This document shows positions 44,324-52,135 of a stretch of DNA of 64,000 bases, piece by piece. The stretch lies in contig JAOSJZ010000001.1 of the NCBI GenBank assembly GCA_027493885.1, positions 1,116,001 through 1,180,000 on the forward strand, in the 5' to 3' direction. The position numbers and the translations under genes are program-made. A model generated the notes under the pieces. It did not search any database. It worked only from the letters and a program-made list of their open reading frames with translations, and was not told the origin of the DNA. Source of the DNA: Gaiella sp. GTDB taxonomy: Bacteria; Actinomycetota; Thermoleophilia; Gaiellales; Gaiellaceae. Position 1 is the first letter of the stretch, and each line of letters starts with the position of its first letter.

Positions 44324-45114
44324 TGCCGTCGCCCTGGTCGTTCACGTTCGAGCCGCTCTTCGTCGTCCTCGCGGCGTCGGCCGTCGCGCTCTACGTCCGG
44401 GCCTGGTGCCGGAGCCCGGGACCGGCGTGGCGGGCCTGGTGCTTCGGTGTCGGGATCGTGCTCGTCGTCGGCGCCCTCAACTCGCCGCTCGGGACGATCG
44501 CGATCGAGTACCTCGTGCTCTTCCACCTCCTGCAGAACGTGATCATCTCCGACTGGGCGCCGCCGCTGCTCCTGATCGGGCTGACCCCTGGGATGCGCCG
44601 GGCGATCGCGGCCCGGGGCGGCGACTGGTTCGCGTGGCTGACGCGGCCGCAGGTCGCGCTCCCGGTCTGGCTCGTCGGCTGGTACGTCGTGCATCTCGGC
44701 GCGGTGTACGACGCGCTCGTCCGCGACCCCGTCCTGCTCGCCGCCGAGCATGCCTTCCTCATCGCGATCGGGCTGCTGCTCTGGTGGCCGATCGTCTGCG
44801 ACGTCCCCCGGAGCCTGCCGACGCTCGGGCGGATCGGGTACGTGCTCGCCGCGTTCGTCGGGTCCGCCTTCCTCGGGCTCGCGCTCACGTTCTCGCCGCC
44901 GCTCTACGACTACTACGCCTCGAGACCGGAGCGGCTCTGGGGGATCTCGGCCGAGCAGGACCAGAACCTGGGCGGCATCCTGATGTCGACCGAGCAGGCG
45001 ATCGTCTTCTTCGCGGCGATCGTGTGGCTGCTCGTGCGGCTCTTCCGCGAGGAGGTCGAGGCCGAGGAGCGCCTCGCGGCGGAGCAGCGCGCGGCGGGCC
45101 TCCGCGAGCACTAG
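44323..45114 (+). CDS. CtaG (caa3-type) assembly-like protein, copy 2
   Basis: 263 residues, same family as the preceding gene (VLFHLLQNVIISDWAPPLLL, VVHLGAVYDALV, AAEHAFLIAIGLLLWWPIV, FSPPLYDYYASRPERLWG). The second histidine of the HMLQH motif is Asn here (HLLQN). Ends with a charged, glutamate-rich cytoplasmic tail. The two copies probably form a hetero-oligomer or act on different targets. No oxidase subunit genes are adjacent. Confidence 0.85.
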   Translation: MPSPWSFTFEPLFVVLAASAVALYVRAWCRSPGPAWRAWCFGVGIVLVVGALNSPLGTIAIEYLVLFHLLQNVIISDWAPPLLLIGLTPGMRRAIAARGGDWFAWLTRPQVALPVWLVGWYVVHLGAVYDALVRDPVLLAAEHAFLIAIGLLLWWPIVCDVPRSLPTLGRIGYVLAAFVGSAFLGLALTFSPPLYDYYASRPERLWGISAEQDQNLGGILMSTEQAIVFFAAIVWLLVRLFREEVEAEERLAAEQRAAGLREH

Positions 45115-45117
45115 GGT
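45112..45117 (+). promoter_or_regulatory. -10 box TAGGGT overlapping the ctaG-like stop
   Basis: TAGGGT includes the TAG stop of the second ctaG-like gene; 8-base spacer to ATG 45126. May give the iron transporter its own promoter. Confidence 0.4.
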
Positions 45118-45125
45118 CCCCGGCG

Positions 45126-46238
45126 ATGCCCGACCCCGCGACGATCGAGCGCTGGAAGGCGACACGCCAGGACGAGCTCGACGCCGAGGCGGTCTACCGG
45201 GCGCTGGCCGCTGCGCAGCGCGATCCCGAGCGGAGCGGGCTCCTGCGGCGCATCGCCGACGACGAGCGCCGCCATGCCGACCACTGGGAGACGCTCCTGC
45301 GGGAGGCGGGCGTCGACCCCGGGCCCTCGCTTCCCGGGCAGCGCGCGCGCATCCTCTGCAAGCTCGCCGGCGACTTCGGCGACACCGTGGTCGTGCCGAT
45401 CATGCGCGACCGCGAGGCGAGGTCGACCGAGGCCTATCTCGACGAGTCGGGCGAGTTCGCGAGCGACGAGGAGCGGCACGCGCTCGCTCTTGCCGCGCTC
45501 GTCGGCGACGTCCGCGGCGAGCCGATCGGCCGTGCGCTCGCGCGCCTCCAGCGCGGCCGCGCCGCCGGTGGCAACGCGCTCAGGGCGGCCGTTCTCGGCG
45601 TCAACGACGGGCTCGTCTCGAACGCGAGCCTCGTCATGGGAGTCGCGGGCGCAGGCGTCGCCTCGAAGGACATCCTCCTGACCGGCATCGCCGGGCTGGT
45701 CGCAGGTGCGTTCTCGATGGCGATGGGCGAGTGGATCTCCGTCCAGTCGAGTCGCGAGCTGAGCGTGCGAGAGCTCGAGGTCGAGCGCGAGCACATCGCG
45801 ACCGAGGCCGAGACCGAGCGTGCGGAGCTCGCGCTCGTCTACGAGCAGAAGGGGCTCCACCCCCGCGAGGCGGGTCAGGTCGCGGAGCGGCTGATGGCCG
45901 ACCCGGCGACCGCGCTCGACACGCATGCGCGCGAGGAGCTCGGGATCGACCCCGACGAGCTCGGCGGCTCGGCGTGGGTCGCCGCGGGTACCTCGTTCGT
46001 CCTGTTCGTGGTGGGGGCCATCGTCCCGATCATCCCCTTCGCCTTCCTCTCCGGCAACGCCGCGGTCGGCCTCGCGCTTGCGCTCTCGGGGCTCGGCCTG
46101 TTCGGGATCGGCGCGGCGATCACGTTGCTGACCGGGCGGGGCGTCCTCTTCTCGGGGCTCCGGCAGCTCGCCTTCGGTGCCACGGCCTTCGTCTTCACGT
46201 ACGCGATCGGCGTGCTGTTCGGCACCGCGGTCGGCTGA
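45126..46238 (+). CDS. ferritin-like/CCC1 (VIT1) fusion, MbfA-type iron transporter
   Basis: 370 residues. Residues 1 to about 140 form a rubrerythrin-like four-helix domain with diiron ligands (RQDELDAEAVYRALAAAQ, IADDERRHADHWETLLRE, and later EERHALALAALVGD). Residues about 150-370 are a VIT1/CCC1 domain: GVNDGLVSNASLVMGVAGAG, GAFSMAMGEWISVQSSRE, FVLFVVGAIVPIIPFAFLSG, TLLTGRGVLFSGLRQLAFGA. MbfA proteins of alphaproteobacteria with this layout export iron and protect against peroxide. Complete. Confidence 0.9.
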   Translation: MPDPATIERWKATRQDELDAEAVYRALAAAQRDPERSGLLRRIADDERRHADHWETLLREAGVDPGPSLPGQRARILCKLAGDFGDTVVVPIMRDREARSTEAYLDESGEFASDEERHALALAALVGDVRGEPIGRALARLQRGRAAGGNALRAAVLGVNDGLVSNASLVMGVAGAGVASKDILLTGIAGLVAGAFSMAMGEWISVQSSRELSVRELEVEREHIATEAETERAELALVYEQKGLHPREAGQVAERLMADPATALDTHAREELGIDPDELGGSAWVAAGTSFVLFVVGAIVPIIPFAFLSGNAAVGLALALSGLGLFGIGAAITLLTGRGVLFSGLRQLAFGATAFVFTYAIGVLFGTAVG

Positions 46239-46259
46239 TCCCCGCCGCCGCGAAGGCGT

Positions 46260-46265
46260 TAGGCT
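46260..46265 (+). promoter_or_regulatory. -10 box TAGGCT before the leader ORF and FAH gene
   Basis: TAGGCT, 6-base spacer, then a GTG (46272) that is not the start of the FAH gene but of a 15-codon ORF. Confidence 0.5.
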
Positions 46266-46271
46266 CCCGCC

Positions 46272-46319
46272 GTGACGCGCGCGCGCGACGATCCGTTCGG
46301 GGCCCAGCGAGCCGTGTGA
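46272..46319 (+). CDS. possible 15-residue leaderless leader peptide
   Basis: GTG 6 bases after a TAnnnT box opens a frame (VTRARDDPFGAQRAV) whose TGA overlaps the ATG of the FAH-family gene as TGATG. Position suggests translational coupling. Sequence itself is not informative and it could be a frame-shifted remnant of an earlier N-terminus. Confidence 0.35.
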   Translation: MTRARDDPFGAQRAV

Positions 46320-47188
46320 TGCGGCGGATCGTGCGCTGGGTCGACGACGCCGGACGCGTCTCGGTCGGCGTCGAGGTGGACAACGCGGGCCACTTCCGCA
46401 GGCTGTCGGGCATCGACGACCCGATGCCGTTTCTGCTCGGTCAGCTGTTCTCGCCGGAGGGCGGCCCGGTCACGCCGGTCGACCCCTACAGCCTCGAGCT
46501 CGGCGACGGACGCACGCTCATCGCCCCGCTCGACCCTCCGGAGGTGTGGTGCGCCGAGGTGACGTACGAGCGCGGCCGCGACGCGCACCTGGAGGACAGC
46601 GCGGTGCGCGACGTCTACGACCTCGTCTACGAGGCGCACCGGCCACAGCTCTTCCTGAAGGACGCCGGCTGCCGCCGGACGGTGGGGCCCGGCGAAGCCG
46701 TGGGGATCCGCGGCGACTCGACCTGGAACGTGCCCGAGCCGGAGATCGGCCTGGTGATCGGCGAGCGCGGCAGGATCCTCGCCTACACGATCGGGAACGA
46801 CCTCTCCTCCCGCGAGATCGAGGGCGCGAACCCGCTCTACCTGAGTCAGGCGAAGACGTACGCCGCGTCCTGCGCGATCGGCCCCGCGCTGTACATCCCG
46901 CCCCGCGAGCCGCTCGGCTTCCAGGTCATCATGCGGATCTCCAACGAGGAGGGCGAGGTTCTCTACGAGGACAAGACCTCGACGACGCTGATGGCGCGCA
47001 CCTTCGAGGAGCTCGCCTCGTGGCTCGTCCGCGAGAACCCGGTCCCCCCGGGCTCGATCCTCATGACGGGCACGGGGCTCGTGCCCCCGGACTCGTTCAG
47101 CCTCGTTCCCGGCAACTGGGTCGAGATCCACGTGCCCGAGATCGGAACGCTCGTGAACCCCGTCGCGCTCGCCACGTCGCTCCTCTGA
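46319..47188 (+). CDS. fumarylacetoacetate hydrolase (FAH)-fold protein
   Basis: 289 residues. FAH superfamily (hydratases, decarboxylases, hydrolases of beta-keto or 2-oxo acids). Metal-binding acidic residues appear in PEPEIGLVIGERGRILAYTI and NDLSSREIEGANPLYLSQAK; the Mg site motif NVPEPE is clear. The region LILMTGTGLVPPDSF resembles the C-terminal loop of 2-keto-3-deoxy-arabinonate/xylonate dehydratase-like members (IRGDSTWNVPEPE). Start ATG coupled to the leader ORF. Substrate not determinable. Confidence 0.85.
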   Translation: MRRIVRWVDDAGRVSVGVEVDNAGHFRRLSGIDDPMPFLLGQLFSPEGGPVTPVDPYSLELGDGRTLIAPLDPPEVWCAEVTYERGRDAHLEDSAVRDVYDLVYEAHRPQLFLKDAGCRRTVGPGEAVGIRGDSTWNVPEPEIGLVIGERGRILAYTIGNDLSSREIEGANPLYLSQAKTYAASCAIGPALYIPPREPLGFQVIMRISNEEGEVLYEDKTSTTLMARTFEELASWLVRENPVPPGSILMTGTGLVPPDSFSLVPGNWVEIHVPEIGTLVNPVALATSLL

Positions 47189-47200
47189 CGGAGGTCGTTC

Positions 47201-47626
47201 TCAGCCGACGAGCGCGGCGACGGCGTCCGCGTCGAGCGGATCGACGCGACGCAGCCCGGAGACCGAGTCGAACCCCCGGTCGGCGCTCACGATGACGTCG
47301 ATCTCGTTCAGCCGGCACGTCGCGACGTGGACGCGGTCGTTCGAGCCGAGCGCGAGCTCGCCGAGCCCGAGCGCGAGCTTCATCACCTCGTCGGTGACGG
47401 GAAGGAGTGGCGTGAACATCCCGTACGCGAGACCGGCGACCCCCCGCAGGTCGAGCGTCGTCGTCCGGAGCTCGACGTGCAGTACCTCCTCGAGCACGGA
47501 GGTCGAGATCGCTCCCTCGACCTGCCCGTCGAGCACCGCCTCGAGGATCCGAGCGCACGCCGGCGCGGGCGGGCTGTCGGGAATGGCCGCATAGAGGATG
47601 ACGTTCGTGTCGACGAAGACGCTCAG
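47201..47626 (-). CDS. vapC: VapC-type PIN-domain toxin (CTG start)
   Basis: 141 residues. PIN nuclease acidic residues: VFVDTNVILYAA (Asp 5), ISTSVLEEVLHVEL (Glu), GSNDRVHVATCRLN (Asp) and VIVSADRGFDSV (Asp). All present, so probably active ribonuclease. The frame has no ATG, GTG or TTG at the right place; it must begin at CTG 47626, which overlaps the antitoxin stop as CTGA. This is either a genuine CTG start or a base error in an ATGA overlap. Cognate antitoxin directly upstream. Confidence 0.82.
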   Translation of the reverse strand: MSVFVDTNVILYAAIPDSPPAPACARILEAVLDGQVEGAISTSVLEEVLHVELRTTTLDLRGVAGLAYGMFTPLLPVTDEVMKLALGLGELALGSNDRVHVATCRLNEIDVIVSADRGFDSVSGLRRVDPLDADAVAALVG

Positions 47627-47895
47627 GTCGGACCGTCCGGAATCCCGTCCCCGCGCGCGTCTTCGACGAGGGCCTCGAGCTCGTCGGGGGACAGCACGAC
47701 GCCGCGGTTCCGCTCGCCGATCGACCGGAGCTCGTCGAATGCCCGGCGGCGGCGATCCCGGTCGACGGGGTTGTACGTCCCGTCGATCGCCTTGCGGACG
47801 AGCGCGCCAACCGACTCGCCGGTTCGCGCCGCTTCCCCCTCGAGCTTTCGCCGCTGCTCGGGCGTGACGAGGATCTGGAGACGCTCGCTGAGCAT
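47623..47895 (-). CDS. vapB: ribbon-helix-helix (CopG-like) antitoxin
   Basis: 90 residues. N-terminal RHH DNA-binding domain: RLQILVTPEQRRKLEGEAAR, TGESVGALVRKAID. The C-terminal part (FDELRSIGERNRGVVLSPDE, LEALVEDARGDG) is the toxin-binding arm. ATG 47895 is set by TATGCT 6 bases upstream, inside an imperfect palindrome that should be its own operator. The longer open frame from 47952 is rejected for that reason. Confidence 0.8.
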   Translation of the reverse strand: MLSERLQILVTPEQRRKLEGEAARTGESVGALVRKAIDGTYNPVDRDRRRRAFDELRSIGERNRGVVLSPDELEALVEDARGDGIPDGPT

Positions 47896-47896
47896 G

Positions 47897-47913
47897 TGCA
47901 TAGCATACACATA
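47897..47913. promoter_or_regulatory. vapBC promoter and operator palindrome
   Basis: TGTGCATAGCATACACA is an imperfect palindrome (two mismatched pairs around the centre) covering the minus-strand -10 TATGCT (47907-47902). Binding by the VapB dimer would block the promoter, the usual autoregulation of such modules. Confidence 0.55.
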
Positions 47914-47985
47914 TCGCGAGCGCCGGCTCTCGAAGCCAGCTCGGGCGGTCATCGCCTCGTCCGCGTGACGGTTCGGCCCGTCGGC

Positions 47986-47991
47986 TAGGTT
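47986..47991 (+). promoter_or_regulatory. -10 box TAGGTT of the glucan phosphorylase gene
   Basis: TAGGTT, 8-base spacer, GTG at 48000. Confidence 0.45.
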
Positions 47992-47999
47992 GACCCCCC

Positions 48000-50170
48000 G
48001 TGGGCAGGACGCTGATGGTCGACATCACGACGCTGCCGGGCGCACGGGAGGCCGACGACCGGGCCGCCGAGCTGGCGTGGCGGCTCCCGGCAGAGCTCGC
48101 GCCGCTCGCCCGGATCGCGCTCGACTACCGGTGGGCGTGGGATCCCGACGGCTCCGACCTCTTCCGTGCGCTCGACCCGCACGCCTGGGAGCTCAACGCC
48201 CGGAACCCCGTCCGCCAGCTCGCCGACCTCGCGCCGCACGCCGCCGAGATCGCCGCGTCGCACGGACCGACGCTCGAGCGCATCGCGCGACTCCAGGCCG
48301 TGCTCGAGCACGACCGCGCCCGGCCCGAGACGGCGATCGGCGGCCTCGACGGCCCCGTCGTCTTCGTCTGCGCCGAGTTCGGCGTCCACCCGTCGCTCCC
48401 GATCTACTCCGGCGGCCTCGGCGCGCTCGCCGGCGACATCCTCAAGGGGGCGAGCGACCGCGCGCTGCCGCTGATCGGCGTCGGCCTCCTCTACCGCAAG
48501 GGGTACTTCCAGCAGCGCCTCGACCGGACGGGGCTACAGCACGAGTACTGGACGCAGATCATGCCCGAGCGCCTGCCCACGGTCCAGGTGCGGGACGAGG
48601 TCGGGGCGCCGCTCACCCTGTCCTTCCCGTTCTTCGGGCGCGATGTCGCGTTCCACGTCTGGCGCGCGGAGATCGGCCGCGTCCCGCTCTACCTGCTCGA
48701 CGCCGAGCTCGAGGAGAACGACCCTCTCGACCGGTGGATCACGGCCAGGCTGTACGAAGGCAACCCGCTCACCCGGCTCGGTCAGTACGGGCTGCTCGGG
48801 CTCGGCACCGTGCGCGCGCTCCGCGCGCTCGGCATCGATCCGGGCGTCCTCCACTTCAACGAGGGCCACCCTGCGCTCGCGGCCCTCGAGCTCGCGGCCG
48901 AGCAGGTCGCGGCGGGCATGGCGATCGACGACGCGCTCGCGGCCGCGCGCGACCGCTGCGTCTTCACGACCCACACGCCGGTGCCGGCCGGGAACGAGAC
49001 GTACGAGACGGCGTCGTTCCTCGAGGCCTTCGGCGACCTCCCGCACCGCCTCGGCATCGACGCCGAGCGGTTCCTCGACCTCTGCCGTGTGCACCCCGGG
49101 AGCGACGAATGGCCCGGGATGACGCCGCTCGCGCTGCGGCTCTCACGCCGCGCGAACGCGGTCAGCCTGCGGCACGGCGAGGTTGCGCGGGAGATGTGGC
49201 GACCGCTCTACGGCGGCGTAGAGGCGGACGAGGTGCCGATCACCCACGTCACGAACGGCATCCACCTGCCGACCTTCCTCTCCCCGCCGATGCGCGGGCT
49301 CCTCGACCGACATCTCGGCGAGGGCTGGCTCGCCCGCGCCGCCGAGGCCGAGACGTGGGCACCCGTCGACACCATCCCCGACGAGGAGCTCTGGGCAGCC
49401 CGCAACGAGGCACGCCGGCTGCTCGTCGACTACGTCAAGGTGAAGTCGGTGCAGGACCGGCTGCTGCGCGGCGAGGACCCCGAGCGGGTCAAGGCCGTCG
49501 CCGAGACGTTCGCCGAGGACACGCTGACGCTCGGCTTCGCACGCCGGATCGCCACGTACAAGCGCCTGTTCCTGCTCACCTACGACCCGGAGCGCGTGCG
49601 GCGGATCTTCGCCGACGGGCCGCCCGTGCAGCTCGTCCTCGCCGGCAAGGCGCACCCGCTCGACGACAACGCGAAGCAGATGCTCGTCGACGTGTTCGGC
49701 CTCTCGGAGGCGGTCGGGATCACGTCGCGCGTGGCCTTTCTCGAGAACTACGACCTGTCGGTCGCCGCGCCGATCGTCGGCGGCTGCGACGTGTGGCTCA
49801 ACGTGCCGCGACCGCCGCTCGAGGCGAGCGGCACGAGCGGGATGAAGTCGGCGGCGAACGGCGGGCTCAACCTGAGCGTCCTCGACGGCTGGTGGAGCGA
49901 GGGCTACGACGGGGAGAACGGCTGGGAGATCGACGGCGACGCCTTCGCCGGCGAGGACGAGGCGACACAGGACGCGCGTCACGCGCACGCCCTCTACGAC
50001 ATCCTCGAGCAGCGGGTGATCCCGCTCTTTGCGGACCGCGATGCCGACGGCATCCCCGCCGCTGGCTCGCGATGGTCAAGCGCTCCCTGCGGACGAACGG
50101 CCCGCGCTTCTGCGCGGCGCGGATGGTTGCGGAGTACGCCTCGCGGATCTATCCGCACGACCCGGCCTGA
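48000..50170 (+). CDS. glgP: alpha-glucan (glycogen/starch) phosphorylase, GT35 (frameshifted near the end)
   Basis: About 723 residues, the shorter GT35 type with an N-terminal DUF3417 (ARIALDYRWAWDPDGSDLFR, PIYSGGLGALAGDILKGASD). Phosphorolyses alpha-1,4-glucan to glucose 1-phosphate. LHFNEGHPALAALELA, FTTHTPVPAGNETYE, HVTNGIHLPTFLSPPM, RRIATYKRLFLLT and the PLP site SGTSGMKSAANGGLNLSVL are complete. One C is missing in the four-C run 50054-50057; restoring it gives the true C-terminus (RWLAMVKRSLRTNGPRFCAA) ending at 50170. Confidence 0.92.
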
Positions 50171-50182
50171 CGAGAGCCTCGC

Positions 50183-51344
50183 CTAGGACGACGGCCGCGG
50201 CCGGGGCAGCAGGGTGACGAGCGTGACCATCGTCCCGGCGAGGGCGGCGCACGTCCAGAGGACGACGTCGTACGAGCCCGTCCCGTCGCGGAGGGCGCCG
50301 AGCGCGAACGGCGAGAGCGACACGACCGAATAGCCGACGCCGAGCATCAGCCCGACGAGGGCTCCGACCCGCTCGCGCGTGTCGCCGAGGTCGAGCGGGA
50401 GGGTCATCACGAGCGCGAAGGTCCCTCCCTGCGCGACCCCGACGAGCAGCGCCCACACGTAGCCTGCCGCGGGAACGGTGGCGAGCCCGACGACCGACGC
50501 CGCGAACAGCGTCGCCGTCCCGGCGAGCCACGGGCGGCGGCCGCCGTGCCGGTCGGAGAGCCACGGGATCAGGAACGAGCACGGGATCGCCGTGAGGTTC
50601 ATCGCGGCGAGGAGGAACCCGGCGGACCGCTCGCTCCAGCCGTGCTCGACGTAGGCGTCGGGAAGCCAGGCGAGGAGCCCGAAGTACGTCGATCCCATGC
50701 CCGAGAAGATCGCGACGAGCAGCCATGCGGTCCGGGGACCGCCACGGGAGCCGCGGAAACAGCCGCGCCGGCCGGGTGTGCGCCTCGTCTCCTCGCTCGA
50801 GCAGGGCCCACGAGATCGCGATCGCGCACGACGTCGCCGAGACGGCGATCAGCGCCCCGCGCCAGCCGCCCAGCAGCGCGGCGAGCGGGACGACGATCGC
50901 GGCCGTGATCGTCGCCCCGAGCTGGATCCCGGTCGTGTAGACGCCCGTCCCCGTGGCCGGCCGCCCGGGTATCGACTCCCTGACGGCCAGCGGAGCGAGC
51001 CCGTTGCCGATGCCCATGCCCACGCCGATCCCGAGCGTCACGAGCACCACCAGCCACGCACCGGGCGCAAGGGCGCGCAGCACGCCGAAGACGCCGATCA
51101 GCGCGAGCGCGAGCGTCATCGCCCGTCGCGTGCCGAGCAGCCCCGAGACGTACACCGCCACCGGTGCGAATAGCCCCATGCAGAGGAGGGGGATCGTCCC
51201 CAGCAGGCCGGCGACGGCGTGGGAGGCGCCGAGGTCGTCCTGGATGTCGTCGATCAGCGGCCCGATCGCGACGACCTGCGGCCGCAGCGTGAGCGCGGCG
51301 AGGAAGAGCCCGGCAAGGGCCGCCGTCGTCGACCGGCCGCTCAG
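50183..51344 (-). CDS. MFS transporter, CynX/NimT-like (CTG start, frameshifted)
   Basis: About 387 residues with twelve-helix character: AALAGLFLAALTLRPQVVAI in helix 1, then IGPLIDDIQDDLGASHAVAG, LVVLVTLGIGVGMGIGNGLA, TTGIQLGATITAAIVV, AWLLVAIFSGMGSTYFGLLA, SFLIPWLSDRHGGRRPWLAG. LRPQVVAIGPL is typical of the cyanate/nitroimidazole transporter branch. One extra base in a G run (50734-50737 on the plus strand) breaks the frame. The first codon available in the correct frame is CTG 51344, overlapping an upstream stop as CTGA. Divergent from glcDEF and downstream of a FAH gene; it may import the substrate of that set. Confidence 0.78.
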
Positions 51345-51418
51345 CGGGCCGCGGCCTTCGCGCGCCGCCGCGCGATCCGGGCGGGCTCCCTGTCGTCCTC
51401 GCCGGCCGCCGCCGTCAA
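51341..51418 (-). CDS. possible 25-residue coupling ORF
   Basis: TTG overlaps the FAH-gene stop (TTGA) and the TGA overlaps the CTG of the transporter (CTGA). The peptide is Ala/Arg-rich. It may be a coupling peptide, or the original N-terminus of the transporter in another frame. Confidence 0.3.
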   Translation of the reverse strand: MTAAAGEDDREPARIARRRAKAAAR

Positions 51419-52065
51419 GGCCCGGTCACGGGATTCGTGAGCGACCCGACGCCGTCGATCTCGATCGTGATCACGTCGCCCGGCTGCAGGAGGCGCGGCG
51501 GCTTGCGAAACACGCCGACCCCGGCGGGCGTACCCGTCAGGATGAGGTCACCGGCCTCGAGCGTCGACGTCTGGGAGGCGTAGCTGATCACCTCGTCGAT
51601 CCCGAAGATGAGGTTCGCGGTCGAGGAGTCCTGCACCGTCTCGCCGTTCAGGATCGCCCGGATCCCGAGCGCGTGCGGATCGGGTACGTCGGCTGCGGGG
51701 ACGAGCGGCCCGACGGGGCAGAACGTGTCGGGCGACTTGCCGCGTGTCCACTGGCCGTCGCCGAACTGGAGGTCGCGCGCCGACACGTCGTTCGCGGCGA
51801 CGTAGCCGGCCACCGCCTCGAGCGCGTTCTCCCTCGACACGCCCTTCACGGTGGCACCGAGGACGACGCCGAGCTCGGCCTCGTAGTCGCATTTCGTCAC
51901 GAGCGACGGGATCACGATCGGGTCACCCGGCCCGATCAGGGAGGTCGTGAACTTCGCGAAGAGGAGCGGCGCGGCCGGAAGCTGCGCTCCTTGCTCCTCG
52001 GCGTGGTCGCGGTAGTTGAGCCCGACGCAGACGATCTTGCCCGGACGCGGGAACGGCAGGCTCAT
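51415..52065 (-). CDS. FAH-family hydrolase, 2-hydroxyhepta-diene-dioate isomerase type
   Basis: 216 residues, compact FAH domain: KIVCVGLNYRDHAEEQGAQL, metal glutamates in VTKCDYEAELGVVLGATVKG, AGYVAANDVSARDLQFGDGQ, FCPVGPLVPAADVPDP, and ILTGTPAGVGVF. This is the shape of fumarylpyruvate hydrolases and oxaloacetate decarboxylase-like FAHD1 relatives. ATG 52065 follows TAGGGT by 7 bases. First gene of a short minus-strand unit with the MFS transporter; divergent from glcDEF over 70 bases. Confidence 0.9.
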   Translation of the reverse strand: MSLPFPRPGKIVCVGLNYRDHAEEQGAQLPAAPLLFAKFTTSLIGPGDPIVIPSLVTKCDYEAELGVVLGATVKGVSRENALEAVAGYVAANDVSARDLQFGDGQWTRGKSPDTFCPVGPLVPAADVPDPHALGIRAILNGETVQDSSTANLIFGIDEVISYASQTSTLEAGDLILTGTPAGVGVFRKPPRLLQPGDVITIEIDGVGSLTNPVTGP

Positions 52066-52072
52066 GCCTCCG

Positions 52073-52128
52073 ACCCTAACCGAACCCATCGACAGTCGAC
52101 GAAGAGGGACCGGGGGTGGAAGTAGGAT
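52073..52128. promoter_or_regulatory. divergent promoters of the FAH/MFS and glcDEF units
   Basis: Minus-strand TAGGGT (52078-52073) 7 bases before ATG 52065, and plus-strand TAGGAT (52123-52128) 7 bases before ATG 52136. Both leaderless; the boxes are 44 bases apart, enough for one shared operator. Confidence 0.6.
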
Positions 52129-52135
52129 CGCGGAG

